From Malachius bipustulatus (Eukaryota; Arthropoda; Insecta; Coleoptera; Melyridae): a stretch of 64,000 nt of DNA. Both the position numbers and the translations under genes were made by a program. How positions within the stretch are numbered: the stretch's first letter is position 1; every line of letters starts with the position of its first letter. The DNA is taken from assembly GCA_910589415.1 (NCBI GenBank), contig OU342637.1, forward strand, positions 40,020,162 to 40,084,161. Reading direction: 5' to 3'. The notes below the pieces were generated by a model, which saw nothing but the letters and a program-made list of their open reading frames with translations, had not been told where the DNA came from and did not search any database. Positions 46,138 to 56,310 of this stretch are shown here, one piece after another.

Positions 46138-48380
46138 TTTTAATCTCATTGTTGTTCAAACCAACTTGTACGCTAATCAAGAAATTGAAAAGCAGGGGAC
46201 GTTGACAAGGTCTTCACGACGAGTTCGTTGGACTGAAGTTGACACTTCAGAATTGAAAGTTTTTCTTGACTTGTTGCTACATATGGGACCTTGTGTACTT
46301 CCAAGCATCGAACACTATTGGAATACAGATTCATTTTACAAAATGACGTTTTGGAACTCAGCTATGAGTCGCAATCGGTTTCAGCTGATTTTACGCTTCT
46401 TACATTTTGCTGATAACACTCAACAAACTAGTGATCGATTGCATAAAATAAGACCCGTCCTCAGCCAATTCAATAATACAATGAATGAAAACTATGTTCC
46501 TGATAAAAGTTTGTGTATCGACGAGTCGATGATGTTATGGCGTGGTCGACTATATTTCCGCCAGTATATCAAAAATAAAAAGCACAAGTATGGGATAAAG
46601 CTCTACGAGCTGTGTGAATCGAATGGGATGGTGCTACCAATCAAAGTGTATTGTGGAAATTCTGAAACATCTAGTGAGATGGGAAATGCCGCAGATGTGG
46701 TCATGGAGTTGATGGAGGGATACTTAGACAAAGGATATGTTCTGTATACTGACAATTTCTATAACTCTGTGTCACTGACAAAAATGCTCACAGCTAGGAA
46801 GACGTATACAGGGTGTTTCAGGTTTTACCTACTTAACTCTAGGGAACGATAGAAAATCGGAAAATAATATGAGTTTGTTTCATGCACTATATTCGTGAAA
46901 TGCTTCGTTAGGAAAATACAGGGTGTTAAAGTTTTAAAAAATTCGTATTTTTAAAATATAAAAAAATTGGCTGATTGAAATAATTTGAAATTTTGAACAA
47001 TAGTTGTGCTAATTGAAGTACATGATGTGATCCTTCCGATGAAAAATTCTTCACTCCAGTGGCAGAGATCTGGGTGTGTTGTTACCTTTTTTATTAAATA
47101 ATTTCTACGCCACTGACTTTAATGCAAATTGGTTAATTATGGTAGATAACTTGTTTTGTATAGAGGAGAAAAGTCATCTTACGTTTTTGTTGTAGGGCGC
47201 ACTCTTGTCAAGATATTCCACAATGTTGGCACTCATGCAAGCTTTTTGTAATGCAACACGGTTCAATAACGATCACAAAAATGATTAACTTCTGGAAAAA
47301 CTCAATAGCATTGATTTTTATGATATTTTACCTCGTACGGGTTCCTACATTATGAAATATCTCGGAAACAGTGCGTCCTAGGACAAAAACGTACGATGGC
47401 TTTTCTTCTCTAAACAACATGAGGTATCTAACAAAAGTAACAAATTTCAATTAAAGTCAGTGGCGTGCAAATTATTTATTAAAAAAGGTAAGAACAAGCC
47501 CAGATCTCCGCCACTGGATTGAAGAATTTTTCATCGGAAGTATCAAATCATGTACTTCAATTATTAGCACAACTACTGTTCAAAATTTCAAATTATTTCA
47601 ATCAGCCAATTTTTTTTATATTTCAAAAATACGAATTTTTTCTAAAACTTTAACACCCTGTATTTTCTTAACGAAACATTTCACGAATATAGTTCATGAA
47701 GCAAACTCATATTATTTTGTAAAACCTGAATCACCCTGTATATGTGGGACCCTTAGAAATAACCGGAAGGAAAATCCAAAAGACTTGATGTCAGTAAAGT
47801 TGCGGAAAAATTAATTATCTTGGAGAAGAAATGAATCTGTTGTGGTTTGCAAATGGAAGGACAAAAGAGATGTGTTGACCATTTCAAATATGCATAAGGT
47901 TCAATTGATTGAAGTTCAAAACAGAAATGGTAGGGCGTCCATAAAGCCCAATATTGTCAAAGATTATAACAATGGTATGTCTGGAATAGATAGATCTGAC
48001 CAGATGCTATCATATTACTCCGCTTTGCGAAAAACAATTAGGTGGCCAAAAAAGCTAGATTTACATATAGAAATATATATTAATAATGCCTATTTGCTTT
48101 ATCGAAAAGTGACTAACTCAGATATCCGAGCACTAAAGTTCAGGGAAAATGTTGTGGCCTACCTAAGTGGTGACAAGATGCCCAAGTCTAAGCCCCGCCA
48201 ACCTCGGAAATTTTCACTATTAAGAAACATTACCACCAACTGAGAAGAAAGAGCGGCCAACTAAACCTTGCCGAGTTTGTACAAGGGAAAAACGACGTCG
48301 AGAGACCAGGTATTTTTGCCCAGTGTGCGAAGAAAATCCAGCCTTATGTGTGGAAAATTGTTTAAAAAAATATCATACAT
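46138..48380 (+). pseudogene. piggyBac-like transposase interrupted by foldback FB5
   Basis: The first part (46138-46806) begins inside the family N-terminal region (VVQTNLYANQEIEK) and has KVFLDLLLHMG, HYWNTDSFYK and the catalytic CIDESM, KHKYGIKLYEL and YTDNFYNS blocks, ending KTYTG where FB5 enters. After FB5 (from 47741) it resumes with CGTLRNNRKENPKD, VVCKWKDKRDVLTIS, YNNGMSGIDRSDQMLSYYS and KTIRWPKKL. The usual cysteine-rich C-terminus (CRVC, CPVC, C, C, ending CLKKYHT) is encoded at 48240-48380 in another frame from the preceding piece. The extreme N-terminus is missing at the junction with the hAT relic. A stop near 47812 and the frameshift at about 48225 add to the inactivation. Confidence 0.88.
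46809..47738. repeat. Foldback FB5, two concentric levels, inside piggyBac
   Basis: Outer ends CAGGGTGTTTCAGG / CCTGAATCACCCTG are flanked by TA (46807-46808 and 47739-47740). About 110 bp in, a second pair of ends, CAGGGTGTTAAAG / CTTTAACACCCTG (46919 and 47660), is again flanked by TA. The inner palindrome thus sits at the centre of the outer one. No protein. Confidence 0.85.
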
Positions 48381-48464
48381 AATCCAAATGAATTGTTTAG
48401 AGAAGTCATACACATGATCTAACTACATAATATGTATAGGAATTGTTGTTACTTTTTATGCCGG

Positions 48465-48866
48465 TTCCACACGCTGGCCGAACTCCGGCAAATCAATGCC
48501 GACACGAACGTGTGGACGGTAAGTTCGTCTCGATTGCCCAAACATTCGACCAACTGACCGAAGTTTGTCTGCGTTCGCCTCGCTGTCGGCAAATGCACGA
48601 ATTCAAAGAGATTCGGCTATCGTCAACTTCGCTCTATTTGACGCTGCCCACACGTTGGCGCGTTCGATCTTGTCATTTACGCTCTCAAATTCACTGCATA
48701 GTGCAGTGTATTTACGGTAATAACTGAAATTAAAATAAATACAGCAACAATGACAACCTGGAATGACGAAAGAGTTTTTCAGTTTCTCGAACTTCATCAA
48801 AGTGAACCAATGATATGGGACCCGAAAAATAAATTTCATAAAGATAAGAACAAGGTTTCTGAATAA
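48465..48866 (+). pseudogene. MADF-domain fragment, probably from a PIF/Harbinger-like element
   Basis: 48752-48866 encodes MTTWNDERVFQFLELHQSEP, then WDPKNKFHKDKNKV, a clear start of a MADF (Myb/SANT-like) DNA-binding domain, and stops after 37 codons. MADF proteins accompany the PIF/Harbinger transposase. The 290 bp before it contain repeated words such as CCACACG, CGTGTGG and CCGAC in both orientations, like the GC-rich ends of such elements. The transposase itself is not present. Confidence 0.5.
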
Positions 48867-48886
48867 TAACAAATACGCTAGACTAT

Positions 48887-49832
48887 AATACGTCCAACTT
48901 CGACTGAAAACCGGCAGCGAGGCGACGCTAGCGAACCTGGCGGCTCGAGGACCGCTACAGTTGTTCTACTGGGCCCGGAATAGAGATGGGAAATACTGTT
49001 ACCGAAGAGTACGACCGTTCCAATCCAACTGGTACCGCGACAGAAAAATACCGCGACAAAATACCGGTATTTTGGAACTGTTTAGCCATAGCCACATCGC
49101 CGACTGGAGCGGAGCCGTAATCGCGACACGCATACCCTGACCCTCGGAACGGTATCTCTACTATAAACTCCTGCTCCTGGAGTGCTGGAACTGAATTATG
49201 TATAATCATAAGTTCCTTGTTCCACGTGATGTTTTAGCCCATATGGCCTTGTATTTTGTATTGCATCTCTGTCCGTACTTCGGTTCGGTACGTATACCTA
49301 TGTAGGTATCTTCATTTTTTTTTTCTTACAATACTGAAGTAAATGAAAAAAATTTTTTTTGCTTATTTCACATTCCATCTCAAGTATTTTTTCATTATAT
49401 GTAATACAGTTACATATTTACATTTTTATTTGATAATTATTATGTTATTACTTATAATTTTTAAAGAGTCAAGTATACCTATAATAATTATTCCTTTTTT
49501 GTTTTCTGGCTTGAAATTTTTACTTTTTTTAATTTTCTTAGAGGACCGAAGTAGCCTTGCATAACTAGTCAGTAGGTACTCAACGATCCCATAGAGAAAT
49601 ATCGGGTCCGGGGTCTGGGTATAATGATTAAGTATCAAGCAAGCAAAAGTAATCAAGTAATCAACTCAACGTATCAGATACTTGTGACTAATGTATCAAT
49701 ATCTACTCGATACTGTTATCTGTTGCACATCACTATGGTGCAGTGTGTTAGTTACAACTCGCGACACTAAATGGCGCTGCCACAGCGGCTGTCTTCGAAA
49801 TGCATGTAAAATTGCCGGAGTTGGACGTATTA
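48887..49832. mobile_element. ~950-bp element with short inverted ends
   Basis: AATACGTCCAACTTCG at 48887 is matched by CGGAGTTGGACGTATT at 49816-49831, both in an AATA/TTAA context. The interior includes a GC-rich part (48960-49150, with ACCGCGACA repeats) and a T-rich part. No transposase. It is a candidate non-autonomous DNA transposon. Confidence 0.4.
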
Positions 49833-49985
49833 ATAAATCAAGATACAGCCCTTAAAAGGGGGTCAACTAAATACTCATTTTCCAGAATAAGTCAAAAATG
49901 GTTTAAACGAGAAACTTCAAAATTTCACCACCTACTACTATTGTTAAGACCAATAAACTGACGTAGTCTTACAAACATTGACGTA

Positions 49986-50548
49986 CAGGGTGTTCCTATT
50001 TTTGATGTCGCGTCTCACGTTTGACCCCAGAACTTTTTTATCCGCACGCCACTGATTAATTTTGTATGTCTCATGTCAACATGTCTCATATGAGATCGTT
50101 ATATTAAAATTATGTTTATTTTTTTAATGGAATGCTTTAATGTTATTGTATTTTTAGATTGATCGCGAAGAAATAAATTGAGAAGTTTGTGAGAAACAAG
50201 TGAAAATCGCCATTTTTTAAGTTCAAGGCCCTGTACCGGGTGTCCCAACACTAGTGTCCACCCCCTAAATAGAGCTTAATTTTAGAGATAAAAAACTGAA
50301 ACTTTGAGGATTTGTGTACTTGATATAGGACCACGGAATGGCATAGGTAATCAGTTTCATTAAAAAAAAATTAGTTCGGGCGCCAGCGATAAAAAACTGT
50401 ATTATGGTGGTAAATTGTCGAAAACAAAATCGATTTTTTTTCAATACATACGTAGAAATCGATTAATAAAATCGAAATCGCTAGAAAGATATGTGAAAAA
50501 ACTAATTATAAGGCTTTAATTAAATAAAATATAAAAATATAAAATTAT
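49986..50548. repeat. Pieces of CAGGGTG-type elements
   Basis: A solo CAGGGTGTTCC end at 49986. A stretch at 50110-50230 repeats the core arm of FB4/FB6 (GAATGC...TTAGATTG, AAGTGAAAATCG, TTCAAGGCCCTGTA). A CCGGGTGTCCCAACACTAG end at 50236 has no opposite arm. These look like truncated copies. Confidence 0.5.
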
Positions 50549-50549
50549 A

Positions 50550-51452
50550 CAGGGTGGGGCGCGTTGACCGCCTCGGTCTGGGTATCCTAAATCATGCACA
50601 AGTTGAAAAAAATTTAAATTGGGTCTAATTTTATACAGGGTCGTAGTGCCCACAACTTAAAATTATTTTGAAGTATACAGCATGTCCCATATGAGAGTGG
50701 CATATCAAAGTTATGTTTTTTTAAATGGAATGCTCCTATGTTATTGCATTTTTTATTGCATTTTTAGATTGTCTGAGAAGAAAAAATAAGATTGGCTTTA
50801 ACAGTTGGTGTTTAAATTCAGAAGTTTGTGAGTTATAAACAAGTGAAAATCGTCGTTTTTGAAGTTCAAGGCCCTGTACCACGAAAACGGGTCAAGATAG
50901 AGAAAAACGGCTTACATGTCCCTATTTTAACTTTTTGTATACTATCCTATGATGTAGATAAAATGTTTATACAGGGTGATAAAAAAATTGGAAAAATCTG
51001 AGATTTCTCCACGCGTCGCCAAATAAGAAAAAACAAAGAACGTACAAATGTTTCTGTACCATAGGACAGTAAATAAAAAGTTAAAACAGGGACATGTAAG
51101 CCGTTTTTCTCTATCTTGAGCCGTTTTCGTTGTACAGGGCCTTGAACTTCGAAAATTGCGATTTTCACTTGTTTATAACTCAGAAACTTTTCAATTTACA
51201 TCAACACCAACTGTAAAAACCAATCTTATTCTTTCTTCTCAGATAATCTAAAAATGCGATAACATAGTTAGGAGCATTCTGTTTAAAAAAACATAACTTT
51301 GATATGCCACTGTCATATGGGACATGCTGTATAGTAAAAAATAATTTTAAGTTATAGGCACTACGACCCTGTATAAGACTCAATTTAATTTTTTTTTTAA
51401 TTGTGCACGATTTAGGCTACACAGACCGAGGCGTTCGTCGCGCCCCACCCTG
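50550..51452. repeat. Foldback FB6 with at least three concentric levels
   Basis: The outermost ends are CAGGGTGGGGCGCGTTGACC and its diverged complement, flanked by TA. A second level, TACAGGGTCGTAGTGCC / GGCACTACGACCCTGTA, lies near 50634 and 51356. A third, CAGCATGTCCCATATGAGAG and its complement, occupies 50678-51329 with TA on both sides. A fourth CAGGGTGATAAAA end is seen near the centre on one side. The third-level arms are the same family as FB4. Confidence 0.85.
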
Positions 51453-51454
51453 TA

Positions 51455-52205
51455 TATTTATCTACAATCATTAAATAAAGAGCACTTATCATCCCACCCA
51501 TCTAAGTTACTTTGGATAAGAATCCATATTACCGCACTAGTACGCTAAGTCTATTACCGCACTAGTGAGATATAAAGAACAATTATTATTAATTATAAAA
51601 AGAAAAATTATCAGAGCTGAGCTTGCATAAATATGGCAAAACAATTTTACATTTTCAATTCCCGTTGTGTTGTGTTGTGGTGTTGTGTTGTGTTGTTGGT
51701 CCGGTTGGCGTCGTTATGGCGTTGGTTTTTGGTGAATGGCGTGGCGTGCGTTTCGCGTCGTTTATGTGTGAATGTGAGGAAATTAAAAAATTGAATCAAT
51801 CACAAACGGCGTCCATTGAAATTAATGATAACTCTCTCACGGTTACAGTTAATTTCATATTTTAAAGATGTTTATGTTAGAGGTTAACGATAAGTTTAGC
51901 GTACCTGCCAATGAGAGGTAAGTTACTTTATAGTCGTCAATGCATATACCTATTACCTATACCTAGTATAGTCTAATGTAGAGGATATTATCGTAATAAA
52001 ATTAGAATCTCTTTAAAATTTCATTTTCATCTTGGTTAGGATTGATTTTAAAAATACTTTGAAGCGACTTTTAACATTGTTATGAGACCGGCCCTATGGT
52101 ACTTATTTGGTTAGAAAGAAATTTCCATGCTGTTACATTAGGATTTAAGGGGTTGAAGGAATATTATAGAGGTTGGTCCTTGAGGATTGTGTTACATCGC
52201 AGATA
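51455..52205. other. AT-rich stretch with short tandem repeats
   Basis: It contains a duplicated ATTACCGCACTAGT (51531 and 51554) and a TGTGTTG minisatellite at about 51663-51705. The 80-codon frame at 51623 is mostly this repeat and I do not call it a gene. Confidence 0.45.
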
Positions 52206-52532
52206 TACAGTGCATTTCTTTTTCAATGCACCATAGGGATTTACATGTAAAAAATGGACCTCGTGTTAATGGTTTTCCTGGGGTAAATTTCTGATTGTTT
52301 TTTTGGTGGAATCTTAAAACACAGTATTCTACACCTTATTTTAAAGATCTGCTACCACTGGGAGCAATACTTATTTAGATAAAAATTAAAACGTGGAACC
52401 ATTTCTACTGATTTTTTAAAATAGGTTACCATGCTCGTTCACTGACATCTATCAAGCCTATGACATTTTAATAATAATTTTCTAATTTTCAAAATCAGTT
52501 TGAAATCACTGTGAAAAAATAGAACAAGCAGA

Positions 52533-53435
52533 ATGCCGGAAGTGTATACTACCAAAGAAAAAGTGGGTATGGTGATTTCTTACATAAGAGGTTTTTCTTG
52601 TAGAGAAGTGTGCGATAATTTTGCTGTGCAATTCCCAAACAGACCTATTATTCCTGATCACGCTAGCGTTTTAAGGAATTACAATAATTTCTTAAAAAAT
52701 TGCTGTGTAAATTTGGAACACCAGCATAAGAAACCAAGAAAAACAATTGTTATCGAAGCTCTCAGACAAGATGTTTGCGTAGTGATAGAAGAACAGCCTT
52801 CAACTAGTTTATGAAAAATGTCCAACCAACTGGGAGTATCTAGAAGCAGCTGCTACAGGGCTTTAAAAAATGAAAAGTTCAAGAATCAGAATATGGTCGC
52901 GAAAAAACCCATACATTTTTCATGAAACTCACACTCAGTGGCCACAGAAACTTAACGTATGGGCAGGAATTCTAGGAAATCACATCATTGGGCCCTTTTT
53001 TATTGACGGGTCTTTAAATAGCGCAAAACATTTGCAGTTACTTAGAGAAAAAGTTCTCCCGTCTGTACGCAGACTTCCTTTAAATGGGCAAGTAATTTTA
53101 CAGCAAGACGGAGCACCCCCTCATAATAGTACACGTGAAATTACACAGTTCTTAAATGCTGAGTTTGATGAATGGATTGGTCGGTTTGGACCATTGAAAT
53201 GGCCCGCTAGAAGCCCAGATTTGACACCTCTTGATTTTTTTTTTGGGATACTTGGCCAGCAAAGTTTTTGACGACATAAGAGAAGGGCCAAACAATTTGG
53301 AAGATCTATAAAGCAAAGAATTAATGAAGCTTCTAATACAATAGTTAGACAATTACAAAATGTAAAGCGGCATTTTCGGGAAAGATTAGGACATTGTTTA
53401 GCAGCTTCTGGACGACAGTTTGAATATTTTATTTA
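52533..53435 (+). pseudogene. Tc1/mariner-type transposase with internal deletion
   Basis: The N-terminal frame (52533-52814) starts MPEVYTTKEKVGMVISYIRG, a helix-turn-helix domain. A second frame gives GVSRSSCYRALKNEKF and then breaks. From 52873 the protein resumes at RIRIWSRKNP, with WAGILGNHIIGPFFIDGSLN, QQDGAPPHNS (catalytic Asp), WPARSPDLTPLDFF (third acid), and after another shift the C-terminal RHFRERLGHCLAASGRQFEY ending at 53435. The block with the first catalytic Asp is missing between 52860 and 52873, so the enzyme cannot work. Confidence 0.85.
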
Positions 53436-53598
53436 GATTTTTAATTTATTGTTTTACAAATAAATTGTTTAATACACGCTGTGTTCCCTTCTGTCTTTTG
53501 CTAAGCATAAGTTAGGTATTCTTAGGTAGCTAGTAGCTACTTTGTTTGATTTTGTTGTTTAAATTGATTTAAATAATTATAAAGTAATGATTAAAATG

Positions 53599-54117
53599 CG
53601 CCCCGGATCTATGGGGGGGGGGGGGCAAGCCAGGACCCATGCCCCCGGTGGCAAATTTAGGGGGCGGCAAATTCCAGCTTGGTAGACGTATGGTCAAACT
53701 GTCAAAGCTGCGTTAATGATGAGTTGTAACGATACAACTCATCAATAACGTAACTTTGACCACCATTGAGTACCTGTACTACTAGTACCTGTGTTTACAG
53801 GTTGACATTATGAGCGCGCCAAGAAGAAAACTATCGGGAGCAGAATTTAGGAAAAAAGCTAAACTTAAGGGGTTGCAGGGGAAACAATTTGCGACCATGA
53901 TGAAAAAATGGCTTAGCGAAGGAAATGGCCTGTCATCTGCAACAAGAACTTCCGAACTAGTCAAGGACCTTATGATATTCTATCCGTGAGGCCTATGTCC
54001 ATGATTAGGCATCTGATTGCTGAAATAATGATGATGATAAAAATAAAAATATAGACTGGCGGGGGCGGCATTTTTCAGTTTTTGCCCCGCCTCGAAAAAA
54101 TTCAAGATCCAGGGCTC
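53599..54117 (+). mobile_element. Short hAT element with 8-bp target duplication
   Basis: TTAAAATG at 53591-53598 and 54118-54125 flanks a 519-bp segment. Its ends, CGCCCCGGATCTA and the complement of TAGATCC-like AAGATCCAGGGCTC, are hAT-type inverted repeats. A 59-codon frame inside (53810-53989), MSAPRRKLSGAEFRKKAKLK..., resembles the N-terminus of hAT-associated zinc-finger transposases. It is therefore an internally deleted derivative. A 13-G run lies at about 53613. Confidence 0.75.
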
Positions 54118-54414
54118 TTAAAATGTCATAGGAATGATAGATGTCAGTGAACGAGCATGGCAACCTATTTTAAAAAATCAGTAGAAATGGTTTCACTTTT
54201 TAATTTTTATCTAAATAAGTATTGCTCCCAGTGGTAGCAGATCTTCAAAATAAGGTGTAGAATACTGTGTTTTAAGATTCCACAAAAAAAAAATTCAGAA
54301 ATTTACCCCAGGAAAACCATTAACACGAGGTACATTTTTTACATGTAAATCCCTATGGTGCATTGAAAAAGAAATGCACTGTATATTTTTTACCACTAAT
54401 ACATTTTTAGTATG

Positions 54415-54460
54415 TAAGTAATGTAATGTTGTATGTAATGTTGTATGTAATGTTGTAAGT
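54415..54460. repeat. Short tandem repeat
   Basis: About three copies of a 12-bp unit, GTAATGTTGTAT, just outside the Tc1/mariner-type element. Confidence 0.7.
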
Positions 54461-54621
54461 GAACTTTGGAGGTATCATTTGCCGTTTTAGCGCCAACCAG
54501 TTATAACTAAGTAGTTAATAGTGAACATGAATTGGCATCTTGATTGCCTTTTCCTTTTAGTTGTGAGCTTTTCCTTTTATAGTTGTGTCAATAACTCAAA
54601 ACATGCTTTATAAAGAATATA

Positions 54622-55476
54622 CAGGGTGTCTGCTTAAGGCTGGCCACCGGCTATATCTCGGAAACTAATGGGCCTAGAACCTCAAAATAAAAAATTTCCA
54701 GACATAAGTGATCACGAGAAATTCAATGAAAATATTTTCAAGATGGCCGCACTTCCGGAAATACCGGAAGTTGACACCTACTTCGTTATTTTAACAGGAA
54801 CATCCTGTATATTATTATATTTTTGAAATGTCTGAAAAAATTGAATACAGGCGGTTTTCACCATTGGAATTTAGATTGAGCGGTTTATGAGTTATAAACA
54901 AGTGAAAATCGAAAATTTTCAACTTCAAAGCAGTCTAGAACTAGAACGGCTCAAGATATCCAAAAACGGTTTACATGTCCCTATCCTAACTTTTCACGTT
55001 TTATCCCAGTATGTGGAGTAAATTTTAATACAGGGTGATGAAAATTATCCGATTTTTCATCACCCTGTATTAAAATTTAAACCACATAGAAGGATACTAT
55101 GTGAAAAGTTAAGATAGGGACATGTAAACCGTTTTTAGATATCTTGAGCCGTTCTAGTTCTAGACTGCTTTGAATTTGAAAATTTTCGATTTTCACTTGT
55201 TTATAACTCATAAACCGCTCAATCTAAATTCCAATGGTGAAAACCACCTGTATTCGATTTTTTCAGACATTTCAAAAATATAATAATATACAGGATGTTC
55301 CTGTTAAAATAACGAAGTAGGTGTCAACTTCCGGTATTTCCGGAAGTGCGGCCATCTTGAAAATATTTTCATTGAATTTCTCGTGATCACTTATGTCTGG
55401 AAATTTTTTATTTTGAGGTTCTAGGCCCATTAGTTTCCGAGATATAGCCGGTGGCCAGCCTTAAGCAGACACCCTG
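54622..55476. repeat. Foldback FB7
   Basis: Ends CAGGGTGTCTGCTTAAGGC and its complement are flanked by TA. The outer ~190 bp of each arm is itself bounded by inverted ends (CAGGGTGTC...GGAACATCCTG). The inner arm is the GAGTTATAAACAAGTG core shared with FB1, FB4 and FB6. The centre is TACAGGGTGATGAAAA / TTTTCATCACCCTGTA. Confidence 0.88.
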
Positions 55477-55500
55477 TATATTTGTTGGCCCCAAACAATT

Positions 55501-55995
55501 TTGGGGCGAAGAATAATTAGTGAAAAAGCTAAACTTCAGGAGAACCATGACAAATCGAGTGCAATTTGCCAGCAGGACTCTGCAGCTGCTTCGCGTGAAG
55601 ATGATACAGCAGTTTATAGTGCAGCTGGTTTAGACGCAGCAACTAATTATTCACATTATGACGTATCTGTTGTTGATGAGAACAGGAGTGCACAACCATT
55701 TATGCAAAAAATAACTAATCAGCATTTTGTGAACTCCACAATAGAACACCCCGATCTTTGTGAGTAACTTCGTTCTTGGTATAGAGATTTTAATATTTCT
55801 CAAGCTGCTTTATCAAAGTTATTGATAATTCTAAAAAAAAAAAAATAACAAAGAATCTGTCTAAATTGCCTCTTAATGCTAGGTCCTTGATGAAAACTCC
55901 TCGTGCTGCCAGTCGTCAAATCTGTACTGAAAATGGAGGCGAAAATGTTTACTTTGGTTTTGCCAGTGGACTTCGTCGAACTATACAACAAAATA
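55501..55995 (+). pseudogene. N-terminal relic of the Tnp2-like family
   Basis: The first frame (55501-55767) is polar and unrecognised. After a stop it continues LRSWYRDFNISQAALSKLL and, past a 13-A run that changes the frame, LPLNARSLMKTPRAASRQI, then GGENVYFGFASGLR. LRxW...NISxAAL, LPxxxRxLxKTPR and GGxYxxFG are the N-terminal blocks of the family whose C-terminal half is at 4700-5560. Superfamily naming is uncertain, as for that entry. The A run is the likely cause of the break. Confidence 0.55.
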
Positions 55996-56258
55996 ATTAT
56001 TGGCACTTACACCAAAAACAAAAGGGATACATGCTAGGAGAGCCTGATTTATATGTAAAACGCAGCGGAACCCCGTATCGGGACCGTCAAAGAGCGGTCT
56101 GGCGCTGTTTCAAGGTCGCCTGTACTGGCCAATCATATAAATACGCCGCGGCATGTAAATTCAGGCACTTTTATCCTGAACCCGGTATCGAGCACATGAG
56201 GAACTTCATTTTTGAGGAGCTCTGTCTCGATTCCTATTTTTCCATAAAGCTATCTTGA
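55996..56258 (+). other. Uncharacterised coding-like stretch, perhaps FLYWCH-type
   Basis: In frame with the previous relic, but unlike its family, 88 codons read YMLGEPDLYVKRSG, then AVWRCFKVACTGQ and ACKFRHFYPEPGIEHMRN. G-x-L-Y...WRC...C...H spacing is reminiscent of FLYWCH fingers of MULE elements; I am not sure. Confidence 0.3.
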
Positions 56259-56310
56259 GGGTATTCTAGTCTCTAGAAGGGGCGCGGTAGCTTTAGAAAA
56301 CTACTCCTTC

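Larger units (their letters stand above)
52208..54381 (+). mobile_element. Decayed Tc1/mariner-type transposon with ~263-bp terminal inverted repeats
   Basis: Ends CAGTGCATTTCTTTTTCAAT and its complement are flanked by TA. The inverted repeats run 52208-52470 and about 54118-54381. The transposase lies on the plus strand between them, and a small hAT element is inserted at the inner edge of the right repeat. Confidence 0.85.

Noticed and set aside
49343..49564. 73-codon hydrophobic frame
   Set aside because: Poly-T-rich DNA gives Phe/Ile/Leu-rich translations by chance.
51623..51865. 80-codon frame with hydrophobic Cys/Val stretch
   Set aside because: The hydrophobic part is the translation of a TGTGTTG minisatellite, not a membrane protein signal.
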